Of a DNA stretch of 64,000 nt, positions 1 to 15,000 are shown piece by piece (position 1 is the stretch's first letter; every line of letters starts with the position of its first letter). The DNA comes from Jiulongibacter sp024742395. Its GTDB lineage: Bacteria > Bacteroidota > Bacteroidia > Cytophagales > Spirosomataceae. The notes beneath the pieces are model-generated. The model was given only the letters and a program-made list of their open reading frames with translations. It was not told where the DNA came from and searched no databases. Where the stretch lies: assembly GCA_965249455.1 (NCBI GenBank), contig OZ252236.1, positions 1,302,001 to 1,366,000 on the forward strand, in the 5' to 3' direction. Made by a program: the position numbers and the translations under genes.

Positions 1-2
1 TG

Positions 3-3000
3 TGTATGGACTCAGCTAAGGTAACAATTGTGGTTCACCCTAAACCAAAAGGTAATATTCCTGCTGTGGAAGCTGTTTGTGAAGGAGGAGAAATTTCTCT
101 GAAATCGGGTGTTTGGACGAATGCGAATAAATATTCTTGGACTGGGCCAAATGGATTCTCATCAAATCAACAAAATCCAACTATTTCTTCAGCGACTGAA
201 GCTGCAGAAGGTGTATATACTTTGACAGTTACATCAGTAGAGAATTGTACTGCAACAGCGACTATAAATGTTACAATTTTTAAAAGGCCTTCGGGGGGGA
301 GTATTGGTTATGATGAATCTAAGTGTGGAGGTTATGATCCTGAAGAAATTGTAAATCTTACTTCTCCTACAGGAGAGAATTGTGGAGGGCCGGATATTAC
401 TGGCGATGATATTTGCGATTCTGGTTCAGGGAAACCGGTCTCAATGACATTCCTTTATAATGGAAAAAATTGCTCAGAATCTCTTAATAGTCAAGGGACT
501 AAAGGTGGAAAATGGGATTGTCAGGAAGCGGGTTCTGGTCCTAATGGTGACGCAAACGTCTATATTGTAGTTAATAATGGTCAATATACAGGTAATGTTG
601 CAATTGGCTCAGAATTCACTTTAACCAATGGTGGCTCTACTTTAACTAATCCAGTTGAAATTAGTATTTATAGCCAGCAAGGAGGAAGCTTATTGCAATA
701 TGTTGAAGTGCATACATCATGTTCCGCACCGATTGTTATTGGTGACCAGTTTGGTTCATTAGTTCTAAATCAGGTTAAAGGATCAAACAGTCAAACCTAT
801 GGTGGTTCTGGTGGAATTAAGTATTCTTGGCAATCAAAAATTGGTTCAGGGTCATGGAATACAATTTCGGGTGCGACGGGATTAACTTATAATCCTGATT
901 ACATAACAACTACGACTCAATATAGAAGAGTAACCACTAACTGTTGTGGATTGGATTATTCAAATATCGTTACTAAAACTGTTAAACCTCAAGTGTTTGC
1001 AAATGCTGGGGTTGATAAAACAGTTTGCGATGGAGGAACTGTAACTTTAACAGGTGGTGTAGGTTACAGCACAGGTGCTAATGGCTTCTTGCTTAAGTCT
1101 GAGCCTGAAAATACTTCTATTGAGAATAATATTAAGTTTAAGAAGGATGGATCCGAAGGGCCGAGGTTGCTTATTTATCAAAATGGTAGCACAACGCCTA
1201 TAATATTACTGGCATCACAAAGGGCACGAATTGAAAGTGAAGGAGATCATCAATCTCATAATCACGATGATATTGCAGTTGGTTATGACGGAAAAGAGAA
1301 TGATAGATCATTAATTAAATTCGACTTAAATTCAATTTCCGGAAAGGTTGATAAGGCTGAATTGGTGCTTAAATCTGAAGATACTGGAAATACAACTGTA
1401 GGAATATATCCTATTTCTACTAAATGGAATGCGGATAAAGTGACCTGGTTAAAAAGTGACCAAGGTATAAATTGGAACACTCCAGGTGTAATTAATCCGG
1501 GAGATCCATTATTAGCGTCACAAATAGTAACTTCAAAGCAAGACTATAAATGGGATGTAACATCTGTTGTAGACGGCTGGGTAAATGGTTTTCCTAATAC
1601 GCCGGGTAATTATTCTTATTTATGGAGTACAGGAGCTACTACACAAAATATTACGGTAAGTCCGAATACAACAACTACCTATACTCTAACAGTTACTGAT
1701 AATTCTACTGGTTGTACGGATACTGATCAAGTAATTGTTGAAGTTACAGACGAAACTCTTGAGCCTGGAAAGATAGGACCAGATCAATCAAATTGTGGCC
1801 CATTTGATCCTACCGTTATAAATAATATTGAAGATGCCTCGGGAGAATGTAAGAATACAGTTGTCGAAGATTGTTGCGATAGTGGGGACAAACCAGTATC
1901 TTTTGTACTCAAATACAAAGGTGGTAGCTGTCAAGATTCTCAAAATAATCAAGGCGAAATTGGAGGTAAATGGGATTGTACTGGAGGAAATGTCACAAAC
2001 TCTTCCGTATTCATATCGGCAAACAATGGTCAATTTTCTGGGACTGTAGGTCTAAATAATAATTTTACAGTATCAAACGGCGGAGTTAACAATTTAACTA
2101 ATCCGGTTGTTTTGAGTATTTATGATTCACAAGGAGGGGCTTTACTTCAAACTGTAGAAATTCATACCTCTTGTTCAGCTCCAATTGTGAATGGAGATAA
2201 ATTTGGGGCTCTAGTTCTTCAGTCTTCTGTTTTTAAAAATGGTATTCAATGTGAAGGAGCAAATAACTCATTGGATTATCAATGGCAAGTATTCGAGACT
2301 GGCCAGTGGGTAGATATTTTAAATGCTAATCAGTCTACCTATGATCCTCCATTTACTTCAGTTACAACAAAGTATAGAAGGAATGCAACAAATTGTTGTG
2401 GAACGAGATCATCGAATGAAGTAACTATTACAATTTTTGAAGGGACGGATGTTTCAGTTACAAAAACAGATGTAACTTGTTTTGATGGAACAAATGGAAC
2501 GGCAACAGCGACCGCCACTAAAGGTAAACCATCCTTTACTTATTTATGGAGTAACGGACAGACAGGTGCAACTGCAACTGGCTTGACGGCAGCAAGTTAT
2601 ACGGTTACAGTAACGGATGCTAATAATTGTACTGCAACTGCATCTGTGGTAATCAGTCAACCAGATAAACTAGAACTAACAAAAACTGTTATTGATCCTA
2701 ATTGTGAAAAATCTAATGGGTCTATTGATCTTTCAGTTTCAGGTGGAACTTCTCCATATACTTATGATTGGTCAAATGGTGCTATTACTCAGGATATTTC
2801 AAGCCTTCCTGAAGGTATATACACCGTAACAGTAACAGATAAAAATAATTGTTCAGCTAGCTTGGCAATCACACTTTCTCCAAAAGATTGTGTGTTTGAT
2901 TTAGCTCTAATTAAGCAACCTAAAACTTCGGGATTGACTTATAAACCTGGAGACAATGTGACTTTTACTATAACTGTCCATAACCAGGGTACTGTAACTG

Positions 3001-6000
3001 CGAAAGATATTCAGGTTTCAGATTACATACCTACAGGATTAATTCTGAATGATCCTTCATGGTCAACACCTGTTGCAGGGATCACTGTATTGAATACACC
3101 AATTGCTTCTTTGGCTCCAGGTGCAAATGTTACTAGAGATATTTCATTTAAAATTGCGACTAACGCTCAGGGAGTTGATCTTATAAACCGAGCTGAAATT
3201 AGTGCGGCTTCAAATGATAAAGGACTACCGGATATCGACAGTAAGCCGGACAATATAGCAGACAACGATGCGGGTGGTGTACCAAACAGCCCTACGGACG
3301 ATAAGTTAGACGGCAACGGAACAGACGACGAAGACGACGCTGACCCTGCCCAGATCACGGTACAGAAGTATGACCTGGCCCTGATCAAGCAAATGACTAC
3401 CCCAAGTCAGGTAATCAGAGAAGGCGACAATGTAAGCTTCACGATCACGGTACATAACCAGGGAACGATTGCCGCCAACGGCATTGAGCTTACGGATTAT
3501 ATACCAGCCGGCATGACCTTGAACGATGCAAGCTGGACAGCAGTAGGCACAGACAAGGCCACGAAAGTAATCGCCGGTCCACTGGCGGCCGGAGCGAACA
3601 CCAGCACGACGATCATCTTGAAAGTCGGAGCCGGTCAGCAAGGCAAAGACCTGGTGAACAGAGCAGAGATCAGCAAGACAGACGATAAAGACAACAATGG
3701 TAACCCATTAGTAGATATCGACAGTAAGCCGGACAATATAGCAGACAACGATGCGGGTGGTGTACCAAACAGCCCTACGGACGATAAGTTAGACGGCAAC
3801 GGAACAGACGACGAAGACGACGCTGACCCTGCCCAGATCACGGTACAGAAGTACGACCTGGCCCTGATCAAGCAAATGACTACCCCAAGTCAGGTAATCA
3901 GAGAAGGCGACAATGTAAGCTTCACGATCACGGTACATAACCAGGGAACGATTGCCGCCAACGGCATCGAGATCACAGATTATATACCAGCCGGCATGAC
4001 CTTGAACGATGCAAGTTGGACAGCAGTAGGCACAGACAAGGCCACGAAAGTAATCGCCGGTCCACTGGCAGCAGGAGCGAACACCAGCACGACGATCATC
4101 CTGAAAGTCGGAGCCGGTCAGCAAGGCAAAGACCTGGTAAACAGAGCAGAGATCAGCAAGACAGACGATAAAGACAACAATGGTAACCCATTAGTAGATA
4201 TCGACAGTAAGCCGGACAATATAGCAGACAACGATGCGGGTGGTGTACCAAACAGCCCTACGGACGATAAGTTAGACGGCAACGGGACAGACGACGAAGA
4301 CGACGCTGACCCTGCCCAGATCACGGTACAGAAGTATGACCTGGCCCTGATCAAGCAAATGACTACCCCAAGTCAGGTAATCAGAGAAGGCGACAATGTA
4401 AGCTTCACGATCACGGTACATAACCAGGGAACGATTGCCGCCAACGGCATTGAGCTTACGGATTATATACCAGCCGGCATGACCTTGAACGATGCAAGCT
4501 GGACAGCAGTAGGCACAGACAAGGCCACGAAAGTAATCGCCGGTCCACTGGCGGCCGGAGCGAACACCAGCACGACGATCATCTTGAAAGTCGGAGCCGG
4601 TCAGCAAGGCAAAGACCTGGTAAACAGAGCAGAGATCAGCAAGACAGACGATAAAGACAACAATGGTAACCCATTAGTAGATATCGACAGTAAGCCGGAC
4701 AATATAGCAGACAACGATGCGGGTGGTGTACCAAACAGCCCTACGGATGATAAGTTAGACGGCAACGGAACAGATGACGAAGACGACGCTGACCCTGCCC
4801 AGATCACGGTACAGAAGTATGACCTGGCCCTGATCAAGCAAATGACTACCCCAAGTCAGGTAATCAGAGAAGGCGACAATGTAAGCTTCACGATCACGGT
4901 ACATAACCAGGGAACGATTGCCGCCAACGGCATTGAGATCACAGATTATATACCAGCCGGCATGACCTTGAACGATGCAAGCTGGACAGCAGTAGGCACA
5001 GACAAGGCCACGAAAGTAATCGCCGGTCCACTGGCGGCCGGAGCGAACACCAGCACGACGATCATCTTGAAAGTCGGAGCCGGTCAGCAAGGCAAAGACC
5101 TGGTGAACAGAGCAGAGATCAGCAAGACAGACGATAAAGACAACAATGGTAACCCATTAGTAGATATCGACAGTAAGCCGGACAATATAGCAGACAACGA
5201 TGCGGGTGGTGTACCAAACAGCCCTACGGATGATAAGTTAGACGGCAACGGAACAGACGACGAAGACGACGCTGACCCTGCCCAGATCACGGTACAGAAG
5301 TATGACCTGGCCCTGATCAAGCAAATGACTACCCCAAGTCAGGTAATCAGAGAAGGCGACAATGTAAGCTTCACGATCACGGTACATAACCAGGGAACGA
5401 TTGCCGCCAACGGCATTGAGCTTACGGATTATATACCAGCCGGCATGACCTTGAACGATGCAAGCTGGACAGCAGTAGGCACAGACAAGGCCACGAAGGT
5501 AATCGCCGGTCCACTGGCAGCCGGAGCGAACACCAGCACGACGATCATCTTGAAAGTGGGAGCCGGTCAGCAAGGCAAAGACCTGGTAAACAGAGCAGAG
5601 ATCAGCAAGACAGACGATAAAGACAACAATGGTAACCCATTAGTAGATATCGACAGTAAGCCGGACAATATAGCAGACAACGATGCGGGTGGTGTACCAA
5701 ACAGCCCTACGGACGATAAGTTAGACGGTAACGGAACAGACGACGAAGACGACGCTGACCCTGCCCAGATCACGGTACAGAAGTATGACCTGGCCCTGAT
5801 CAAGCAAATGACTACCCCAAGTCAGGTAATCAGAGAAGGCGACAATGTAAGCTTCACGATCACGGTACATAACCAGGGAACGATTGCCGCCAACGGCATC
5901 GAGATTACGGATTATATACCAGCCGGCATGACCTTGAACGATGCAAGCTGGACGGCAGTAGGCACAGACAAGGCCACGAAGGTAATCGCCGGTCCACTGG

Positions 6001-9000
6001 CGGCCGGAGCGAACACGAGCACGACGATCATCTTGAAAGTCGGAGCCGGTCAGCAAGGCAAAGACCTGGTAAACAGAGCAGAGATCAGCAAGACAGACGA
6101 TAAAGACAACAATGGTAACCCATTAGTAGATATCGACAGTAAGCCGGACAATATAGCAGACAACGATGCGGGTGGTGTACCAAACAGCCCTACGGACGAT
6201 AAGTTAGACGGCAACGGAACAGACGACGAAGATGACGCTGACCCTGCCCAGATCACGGTACAGAAGTATGACCTGGCCCTGATCAAGCAAATGACTACCC
6301 CAAGTCAGGTAATCAGAGAAGGCGACAATGTAAGCTTCACGATCACGGTACATAACCAGGGAACGATTGCCGCCAACGGCATTGAGCTTACGGATTATAT
6401 ACCAGCCGGCATGACCTTGAACGATGCAAGCTGGACAGCAGTAGGCACAGACAAGGCCACGAAAGTAATCGCCGGTCCACTGGCGGCCGGAGCGAACACG
6501 AGCACGACGATCATCTTGAAAGTCGGAGCCGGTCAGCAAGGCAAAGACCTGGTAAACAGAGCAGAGATCAGCAAGACAGACGATAAAGACAACAATGGTA
6601 ACCCATTAGTAGATATCGACAGTAAGCCGGACAATATAGCAGACAACGATGCGGGTGGTGTACCAAACAGCCCTACGGACGATAAGTTAGACGGCAACGG
6701 AACAGACGACGAAGATGACGCTGACCCTGCCCAGATCACGGTACAGAAGTATGACCTGGCCCTGATCAAGCAAATGACTACCCCAAGTCAGGTAATCAGA
6801 GAAGGCGACAATGTAAGCTTCACGATCACGGTACATAACCAGGGAACGATTGCCGCCAACGGCATTGAGCTTACGGATTATATACCAGCCGGCATGACCT
6901 TGAACGATGCAAGCTGGACAGCAGTAGGCACAGACAAGGCCACGAAAGTAATCGCCGGTCCACTGGCAGCCGGAGCGAACACCAGCACGACGATCATCCT
7001 GAAAGTCGGAGCTGGTCAGCAAGGCAAAGACCTGGTGAACAGAGCAGAGATCAGCAAGACAGACGATAAAGACAACAATGGTAACCCATTAGTAGATATC
7101 GACAGTAAGCCGGACAATATAGCAGACAACGATGCGGGTGGTGTACCAAACAGCCCTACGGACGATAAGTTAGACGGCAACGGAACAGACGACGAAGACG
7201 ACGCTGACCCTGCCCAGATCACGGTACAGAAGTACGACCTGGCCCTGATCAAGCAAATAACTACCCCAAGTCAGGTAATCAGAGAAGGCGACAATGTAAG
7301 CTTCACGATCACGGTACATAACCAGGGAACGATTGCCGCCAACGGCATCGAGATCACAGATTATATACCAGCCGGCATGACCTTGAACGATGCAAGTTGG
7401 ACAGCAGTAGGCACAGACAAGGCCACGAAAGTAATCGCCGGTCCACTGGCAGCAGGAGCGAACACCAGCACGACGATCATCCTGAAAGTCGGAGCCGGTC
7501 AGCAAGGCAAAGACCTGGTAAACAGAGCAGAGATCAGCAAGACAGACGATAAAGACAACAATGGTAACCCATTAGTAGATATCGACAGTAAGCCGGACAA
7601 TATAGCAGACAACGATGCGGGTGGTGTACCAAACAGCCCTACGGACGATAAGTTAGACGGCAACGGGACAGACGACGAAGACGACGCTGACCCTGCCCAG
7701 ATCACGGTACAGAAGTATGACCTGGCCCTGATCAAGCAAATGACTACCCCAAGTCAGGTAATCAGAGAAGGCGACAATGTAAGCTTCACGATCACGGTAC
7801 ATAACCAGGGAACGATTGCCGCCAACGGCATTGAGCTTACGGATTATATACCAGCCGGCATGACCTTGAACGATGCAAGCTGGACAGCAGTAGGCACAGA
7901 CAAGGCCACGAAAGTAATCGCCGGTCCACTGGCGGCCGGAGCGAACACCAGCACGACGATCATCTTGAAAGTCGGAGCCGGTCAGCAAGGCAAAGACCTG
8001 GTAAACAGAGCAGAGATCAGCAAGACAGACGATAAAGACAACAATGGTAACCCATTAGTAGATATCGACAGTAAGCCGGACAATATAGCAGACAACGATG
8101 CGGGTGGTGTACCAAACAGCCCTACGGATGATAAGTTAGACGGCAACGGAACAGATGACGAAGACGACGCTGACCCTGCCCAGATCACGGTACAGAAGTA
8201 TGACCTGGCCCTGATCAAGCAAATGACTACCCCAAGTCAGGTAATCAGAGAAGGCGACAATGTAAGCTTCACGATCACGGTACATAACCAGGGAACGATT
8301 GCCGCCAACGGCATTGAGATCACAGATTATATACCAGCCGGCATGACCTTGAACGATGCAAGCTGGACAGCAGTAGGCACAGACAAGGCCACGAAAGTAA
8401 TCGCCGGTCCACTGGCGGCCGGAGCGAACACCAGCACGACGATCATCTTGAAAGTCGGAGCCGGTCAGCAAGGCAAAGACCTGGTGAACAGAGCAGAGAT
8501 CAGCAAGACAGACGATAAAGACAACAATGGTAACCCATTAGTAGATATCGACAGTAAGCCGGACAATATAGCAGACAACGATGCGGGTGGTGTACCAAAC
8601 AGCCCTACGGATGATAAGTTAGACGGCAACGGAACAGACGACGAAGACGACGCTGACCCTGCCCAGATCACGGTACAGAAGTATGACCTGGCCCTGATCA
8701 AGCAAATGACTACCCCAAGTCAGGTAATCAGAGAAGGCGACAATGTAAGCTTCACGATCACGGTACATAACCAGGGAACGATTGCCGCCAACGGCATTGA
8801 GCTTACGGATTATATACCAGCCGGCATGACCTTGAACGATGCAAGCTGGACAGCAGTAGGCACAGACAAGGCCACGAAGGTAATCGCCGGTCCACTGGCA
8901 GCCGGAGCGAACACCAGCACGACGATCATCTTGAAAGTGGGAGCCGGTCAGCAAGGCAAAGACCTGGTAAACAGAGCAGAGATCAGCAAGACAGACGATA

Positions 9001-12000
9001 AAGACAACAATGGTAACCCATTAGTAGATATCGACAGTAAGCCGGACAATATAGCAGACAACGATGCGGGTGGTGTACCAAACAGCCCTACGGACGATAA
9101 GTTAGACGGTAACGGAACAGACGACGAAGACGACGCTGACCCTGCCCAGATCACGGTACAGAAGTATGACCTGGCCCTGATCAAGCAAATGACTACCCCA
9201 AGTCAGGTAATCAGAGAAGGCGACAATGTAAGCTTCACGATCACGGTACATAACCAGGGAACGATTGCCGCCAACGGCATCGAGATTACGGATTATATAC
9301 CAGCCGGCATGACCTTGAACGATGCAAGCTGGACGGCAGTAGGCACAGACAAGGCCACGAAGGTAATCGCCGGTCCACTGGCGGCCGGAGCGAACACCAG
9401 CACGACGATCATCCTGAAAGTCGGAGCCGGTCAGCAAGGCAAAGACCTGGTAAACAGAGCAGAGATCAGCAAGACAGACGATAAAGACAACAATGGTAAC
9501 CCATTAGTAGATATCGACAGTAAGCCGGACAATATAGCAGACAACGATGCGGGTGGTGTACCAAACAGCCCTACGGACGATAAGTTAGACGGCAACGGAA
9601 CAGATGACGAAGACGACGCTGACCCTGCCCAGATCACGGTACAGAAGTACGACCTGGCCCTGATCAAGAAGTTGAAATCTACTGGTGATATTAAACCAGG
9701 TGAAAATGCCACATTTACTGTTACAGTCTATAACCAAGGAACTATAGAGGCGAATGGTATTGAGGTTACAGATTACATTCCAGTTGGAATGACACTGAAT
9801 GATCCTCTATGGACAGCAGTAGGTACCGATAAGGCGAAAAGGGTAATTCCTGGATCTTTAGCCGTTGGGGCTAATACTTCGATTGATATAGTTTTAAAGG
9901 TAGATGCAAACTTTGAGGGTACATCATTAATAAACAAGGCTGAGATATCTTCTACTTCTGATAAAGACAACAATGGTAATCCTTTAGTGGATATAGACAG
10001 TACGCCAGATGATGTTGATCAGGATAAATTTGTCAATGACGATGATATATCCGGTGATGGTAAAAATGGTGGCGATGAAGATGACCACGATCCTGCAGAA
10101 ATTGAAATAAAACAAATACTTGATTTAGCTTTAACTAAAAAGTTAAAAGAAGGTCAATCACCAGAAGTAGGTTGTGATGAGTCAGTAAAGTATGTGATTA
10201 CTGTATTCAATCAAGGTACATTAAAAGCCTCTAATATTGAGATTACCGATTATATACCAGCTGGCTTGAGCTTAAATACATCGCAAAGCAATGGTTGGTC
10301 TATGGTTGCAGGTAATGCAAAGTATACCATAGCTGGCCCAATTTTGCCTGGTCAAAATACGACGGTGAACATAGTATTGGATGTATTGCCAACGGCTATA
10401 ACAGGTCAAATTGTTAATAGAGCAGAAATTAGCAATCACGCTAGTAATACGCTAAATCTATTTGATGTAGATAGTAAGCCAAATACGGTTTCTAATGATG
10501 ATGCAGGTGGTTTGGTTAGTTCTGCTGCAGATGATTATATAGACGGAAATGGTACTGGTACTATCGGTGATGGAATAGCAGCAACAGATGAGGATGATTC
10601 TGATCCTGCTCTAGTAATAATGAAAGAAAAGCCAACGGTGACTGCTTCAAGCAATGGACCTAAATGTTATGGTGAAGAGATTACACTTACTGCTCTAGGA
10701 AATGCAACAAACTATAGTTGGTCTGGTCCAAATAGTTTCTCTGCTTCTGGGGCAAGTGTGGTAATTAATGCGTTGCCTATTAATAACGGTACTTATACTG
10801 TGACGGCAAGCTTAAATGGTTGCACTGCTACAGCTACTGTTGTGGTAAACCAGGCACCTCAAGTCACCGCAAGCATCACAGGAACGAATCTTCTATGTAA
10901 TGGAGACCAGACAGGAAAGGCGACCCTGACAGCCGGAGGCGGAACAGGAACGTTGACCTATAAGTGGAGCAATAATGCCACGACGAAAGACCTGAGTGGT
11001 CTAGCCGCGGGCACGTATTCAGTGGTAGTAACAGATGCAAACAGTTGTACGGCGACGGCAAGTGTGACGATCACAGAGCCAACGCCTGTCACCGCAAGCA
11101 TCACAGGAACGAATCTTCTATGTAATGGAGACCAGACAGGAAAGGCGACCCTGACAGCCGGAGGCGGAACAGGAACGTTGACCTATAAGTGGAGCAATAA
11201 TGCCACGACGAAAGACCTGAGTGGTCTAGCCGCGGGCACGTATTCAGTGGTAGTAACAGATGCAAACAGTTGTACGGCGACGGCAAGTGTGACGATCACA
11301 GAGCCAACGCCTGTCACCGCAAGCATCACAGGAACGAATCTTCTATGTAACGGAGACCAGACAGGAAAAGCGACCCTGACAGCCGGAGGCGGAACAGGAA
11401 CGTTGACCTATAAGTGGAGCAATAATGCCACGACGAAAGACCTGAGTGGTCTAGCCGCGGGCACGTATTCAGTGGTAGTAACAGATGCAAACAGTTGTAC
11501 GGCGACGGCAAGTGTGACGATCACAGAGCCAACGCCTGTCACCGCAAGCATCACAGGAACGAATCTTCTATGTAATGGAGACCAGACAGGAAAAGCGACC
11601 CTGACAGCCGGAGGCGGAACAGGAACGTTGACCTATAAGTGGAGCAATAATGCCACGACGAAAGACCTGAGTGGTCTTGCCGCGGGCACGTATTCAGTGG
11701 TAGTAACAGATGCAAACAGTTGTACGGCGACGGCAAGTGTGACGATCACAGAGCCAACGCCTGTCACCGCAAGCATCACAGGAACGAATCTTCTATGTAA
11801 TGGAGACCAGACAGGAAAGGCGACCCTGACAGCCGGAGGCGGAACAGGAACGTTGACCTATAAGTGGAGCAATAATGCCACGACGAAAGACCTGAGTGGT
11901 CTTGCCGCGGGCACGTATTCAGTGGTAGTAACAGATGCAAACAGTTGTACGGCGACGGCAAGTGTGACGATCACAGAGCCAACGCCTGTCACCGCAAGCA

Positions 12001-15000
12001 TCACAGGAACGAATCTTCTATGTAATGGAGACCAGACAGGAAAGGCGACCCTGACAGCCGGAGGCGGAACAGGAACGTTGACCTATAAGTGGAGCAATAA
12101 TGCCACGACGAAAGACCTGAGTGGTCTAGCCGCGGGCACGTATTCAGTGGTAGTAACAGATGCAAACAGTTGTACGGCGACGGCAAGTGTGACGATCACA
12201 GAGCCAACGCCTGTCACCGCAAGCATCACAGGAACGAATCTTCTATGTAATGGAGACCAGACAGGAAAGGCGACCCTGACAGCCGGAGGCGGAACAGGAA
12301 CGTTGACCTATAAGTGGAGCAATAATGCCACGACGAAAGACCTGAGTGGTCTTGCCGCGGGCACGTATTCAGTGGTAGTAACAGATGCAAACAGTTGTAC
12401 GGCGACGGCAAGTGTGACGATCACAGAGCCAACGCCTGTCACCGCAAGCATCACAGGAACGAATCTTCTATGTAACGGAGACCAGACAGGAAAAGCGACC
12501 CTGACAGCCGGAGGCGGAACAGGAACGTTGACCTATAAGTGGAGCAATAATGCCACGACGAAAGACCTGAGTGGTCTTGCCGCGGGCACGTATTCAGTGG
12601 TAGTAACAGATGCAAACAGTTGTACGGCGACGGCAAGTGTGACGATCACAGAGCCAACGCCTGTCACCGCAAGCATCACAGGAACGAATCTTCTATGTAA
12701 TGGAGACCAGACAGGAAAGGCGACCCTGACAGCCGGAGGCGGAACAGGAACGTTGACCTATAAGTGGAGCAATAATGCCACGACGAAAGACCTGAGTGGT
12801 CTAGCCGCGGGCACGTATTCAGTGGTAGTAACAGATGCAAACAGTTGTACGGCGACGGCAAGTGTGACGATCACAGAGCCAACGCCTGTCACCGCAAGCA
12901 TCACAGGAACGAATCTTCTATGTAACGGAGACCAGACAGGAAAAGCGACCCTGACAGCCGGAGGCGGAACAGGAACGTTGACCTATAAGTGGAGCAATAA
13001 TGCCACGACGAAAGACCTGAGTGGTCTTGCCGCGGGCACGTATTCAGTGGTAGTAACAGATGCAAACAGTTGTACGGCGACGGCAAGTGTGACGATCACA
13101 GAGCCAACGCCTGTCACCGCAAGCATCACAGGAACGAATCTTCTATGTAATGGAGACCAGACAGGAAAAGCGACCCTGACAGCCGGAGGCGGAACAGGAA
13201 CGTTGACCTATAAGTGGAGCAATAATGCCACGACGAAAGACCTGAGTGGTCTTGCCGCGGGCACGTATTCAGTGGTAGTAACAGATGCAAACAGTTGTAC
13301 GGCGACGGCAAGTGTGACGATCACAGAGCCAACGCCTGTCACCGCAAGCATCACAGGAACGAATCTTCTATGTAATGGAGACCAGACAGGAAAGGCGACC
13401 CTGACAGCCGGAGGCGGAACAGGAACGTTGACCTATAAGTGGAGCAATAATGCCACGACGAAAGACCTGAGTGGTCTAGCCGCGGGCACGTATTCAGTGG
13501 TAGTAACAGATGCAAACAGTTGTACGGCGACGGCAAGTGTGACGATCACAGAGCCAACGCCTGTCACCGCAAGCATCACAGGAACGAATCTTCTATGTAA
13601 CGGAGACCAGACAGGAAAAGCGACCCTGACAGCCGGAGGCGGAACAGGAACGTTGACCTATAAGTGGAGCAATAATGCCACGACGAAAGACCTGAGTGGT
13701 CTAGCCGCGGGCACGTATTCAGTGGTAGTAACAGATGCAAACAGTTGTACGGCGACGGCAAGTGTGACGATCACAGAGCCAACGCCTGTAACGGCTAACT
13801 ACTCTACAATCGATGTAACTTGTTACAATAGTTCTGATGGGAAAGTCAGTGTTACGGCCTCTGGAGGTAAATCACCATATAAATATCTATGGAGTACTGG
13901 AGCTATTACTCAGGAAATAACTGGTCTTTCAGCAGGTACATACTTTGTGGTTGTAACTGATGCCAATGGGTGTAAGATAACTAAGGAAAATATTGTGGTT
14001 GGACAGCCAGATGAACTGAGTGTTAATGCGACTAGCAATTCACCGGTTTGCGAAGGAGGTTCAATTAATTTAGACGCCACTGGTGGAAATAATTATTCAT
14101 GGACAGGTCCTTCTGGATTTACTTCTTTAACGAAGAATCCAAGTATTTTAAATGCTTCTACTGCTCATGTAGGGATTTATACCGTAACAGTTTCAGATAC
14201 TAAAGGTTGTTCTGCAACTGCTACGACGGAAGTTAAGGTGACAGATATTCCTGATTTTGTAGATATCATTGATGAAATATGTGTTGGGAAAGATTTAGTG
14301 CTTATTGCACCAAATTATGGAGCAGGATATGCTTATAAGTGGACAGGTCCACAAGGGGCAACATCAAATACAAGAACTCTAACGGTACCAAATGCTCAGC
14401 AAACGGATGGTGGTACTTACACAGTAACTGTTACTTTCCAGAACTGTTCATTCGAAGGTTTTGCAGATATTACTGTTTTACCAAATCCGGAGCCTCCATT
14501 AATTAAAATTGATGGACCGAAGGTAATTTGTACTACTGGTTCTGTGAAATTGATAGCTGAAGAATGTACAGGAACTGTTAAATGGTCAACGGGTGCTACT
14601 GGGTTTACTCTAGTTGTTTCTGAACCGGGTACTTATTATGCGACTTGTACAGTTGGAGAATGTGAGAGTCCAAGTTCTAATCCAATTACAATTGAGAAAG
14701 GATCTGTGCCTGATAAGCCTACAATTACTACGGACAAAACAATTTGTTGTGATGGCGAAAAGGCGACATTAACAGCTTCAGCCTGTAATGGTAATCTGAA
14801 ATGGAGTACAGGAGCTACCACACAATCTATTACAGTAGGAGTTTCTGGTTCATATACAGTTACTTGCTCAAACAATTGTGGAACAAGTTCTGCTTCTGAG
14901 CCAATTGAAATTCAGGTTGGAGAAACTCCGACAACACCTGTCATTACAGTAGAGAATCCGGAAATATGTACTGGAGAATTTGCAACATTGAAAGCTACCA

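Noticed and set aside
3167..9712. Regularly spaced antisense ORFs of 78 and 111 codons across the DUF11 array
   Set aside because: They recur with the 483-bp period and are antisense shadows of the sense repeat. No start signals or independent features are seen.
10876..13761. Thirteen antisense 61-codon ORFs in the SprB array
   Set aside because: Periodic shadows of the 225-bp coding repeat. Their few residue differences come only from the synonymous sense-strand variants.
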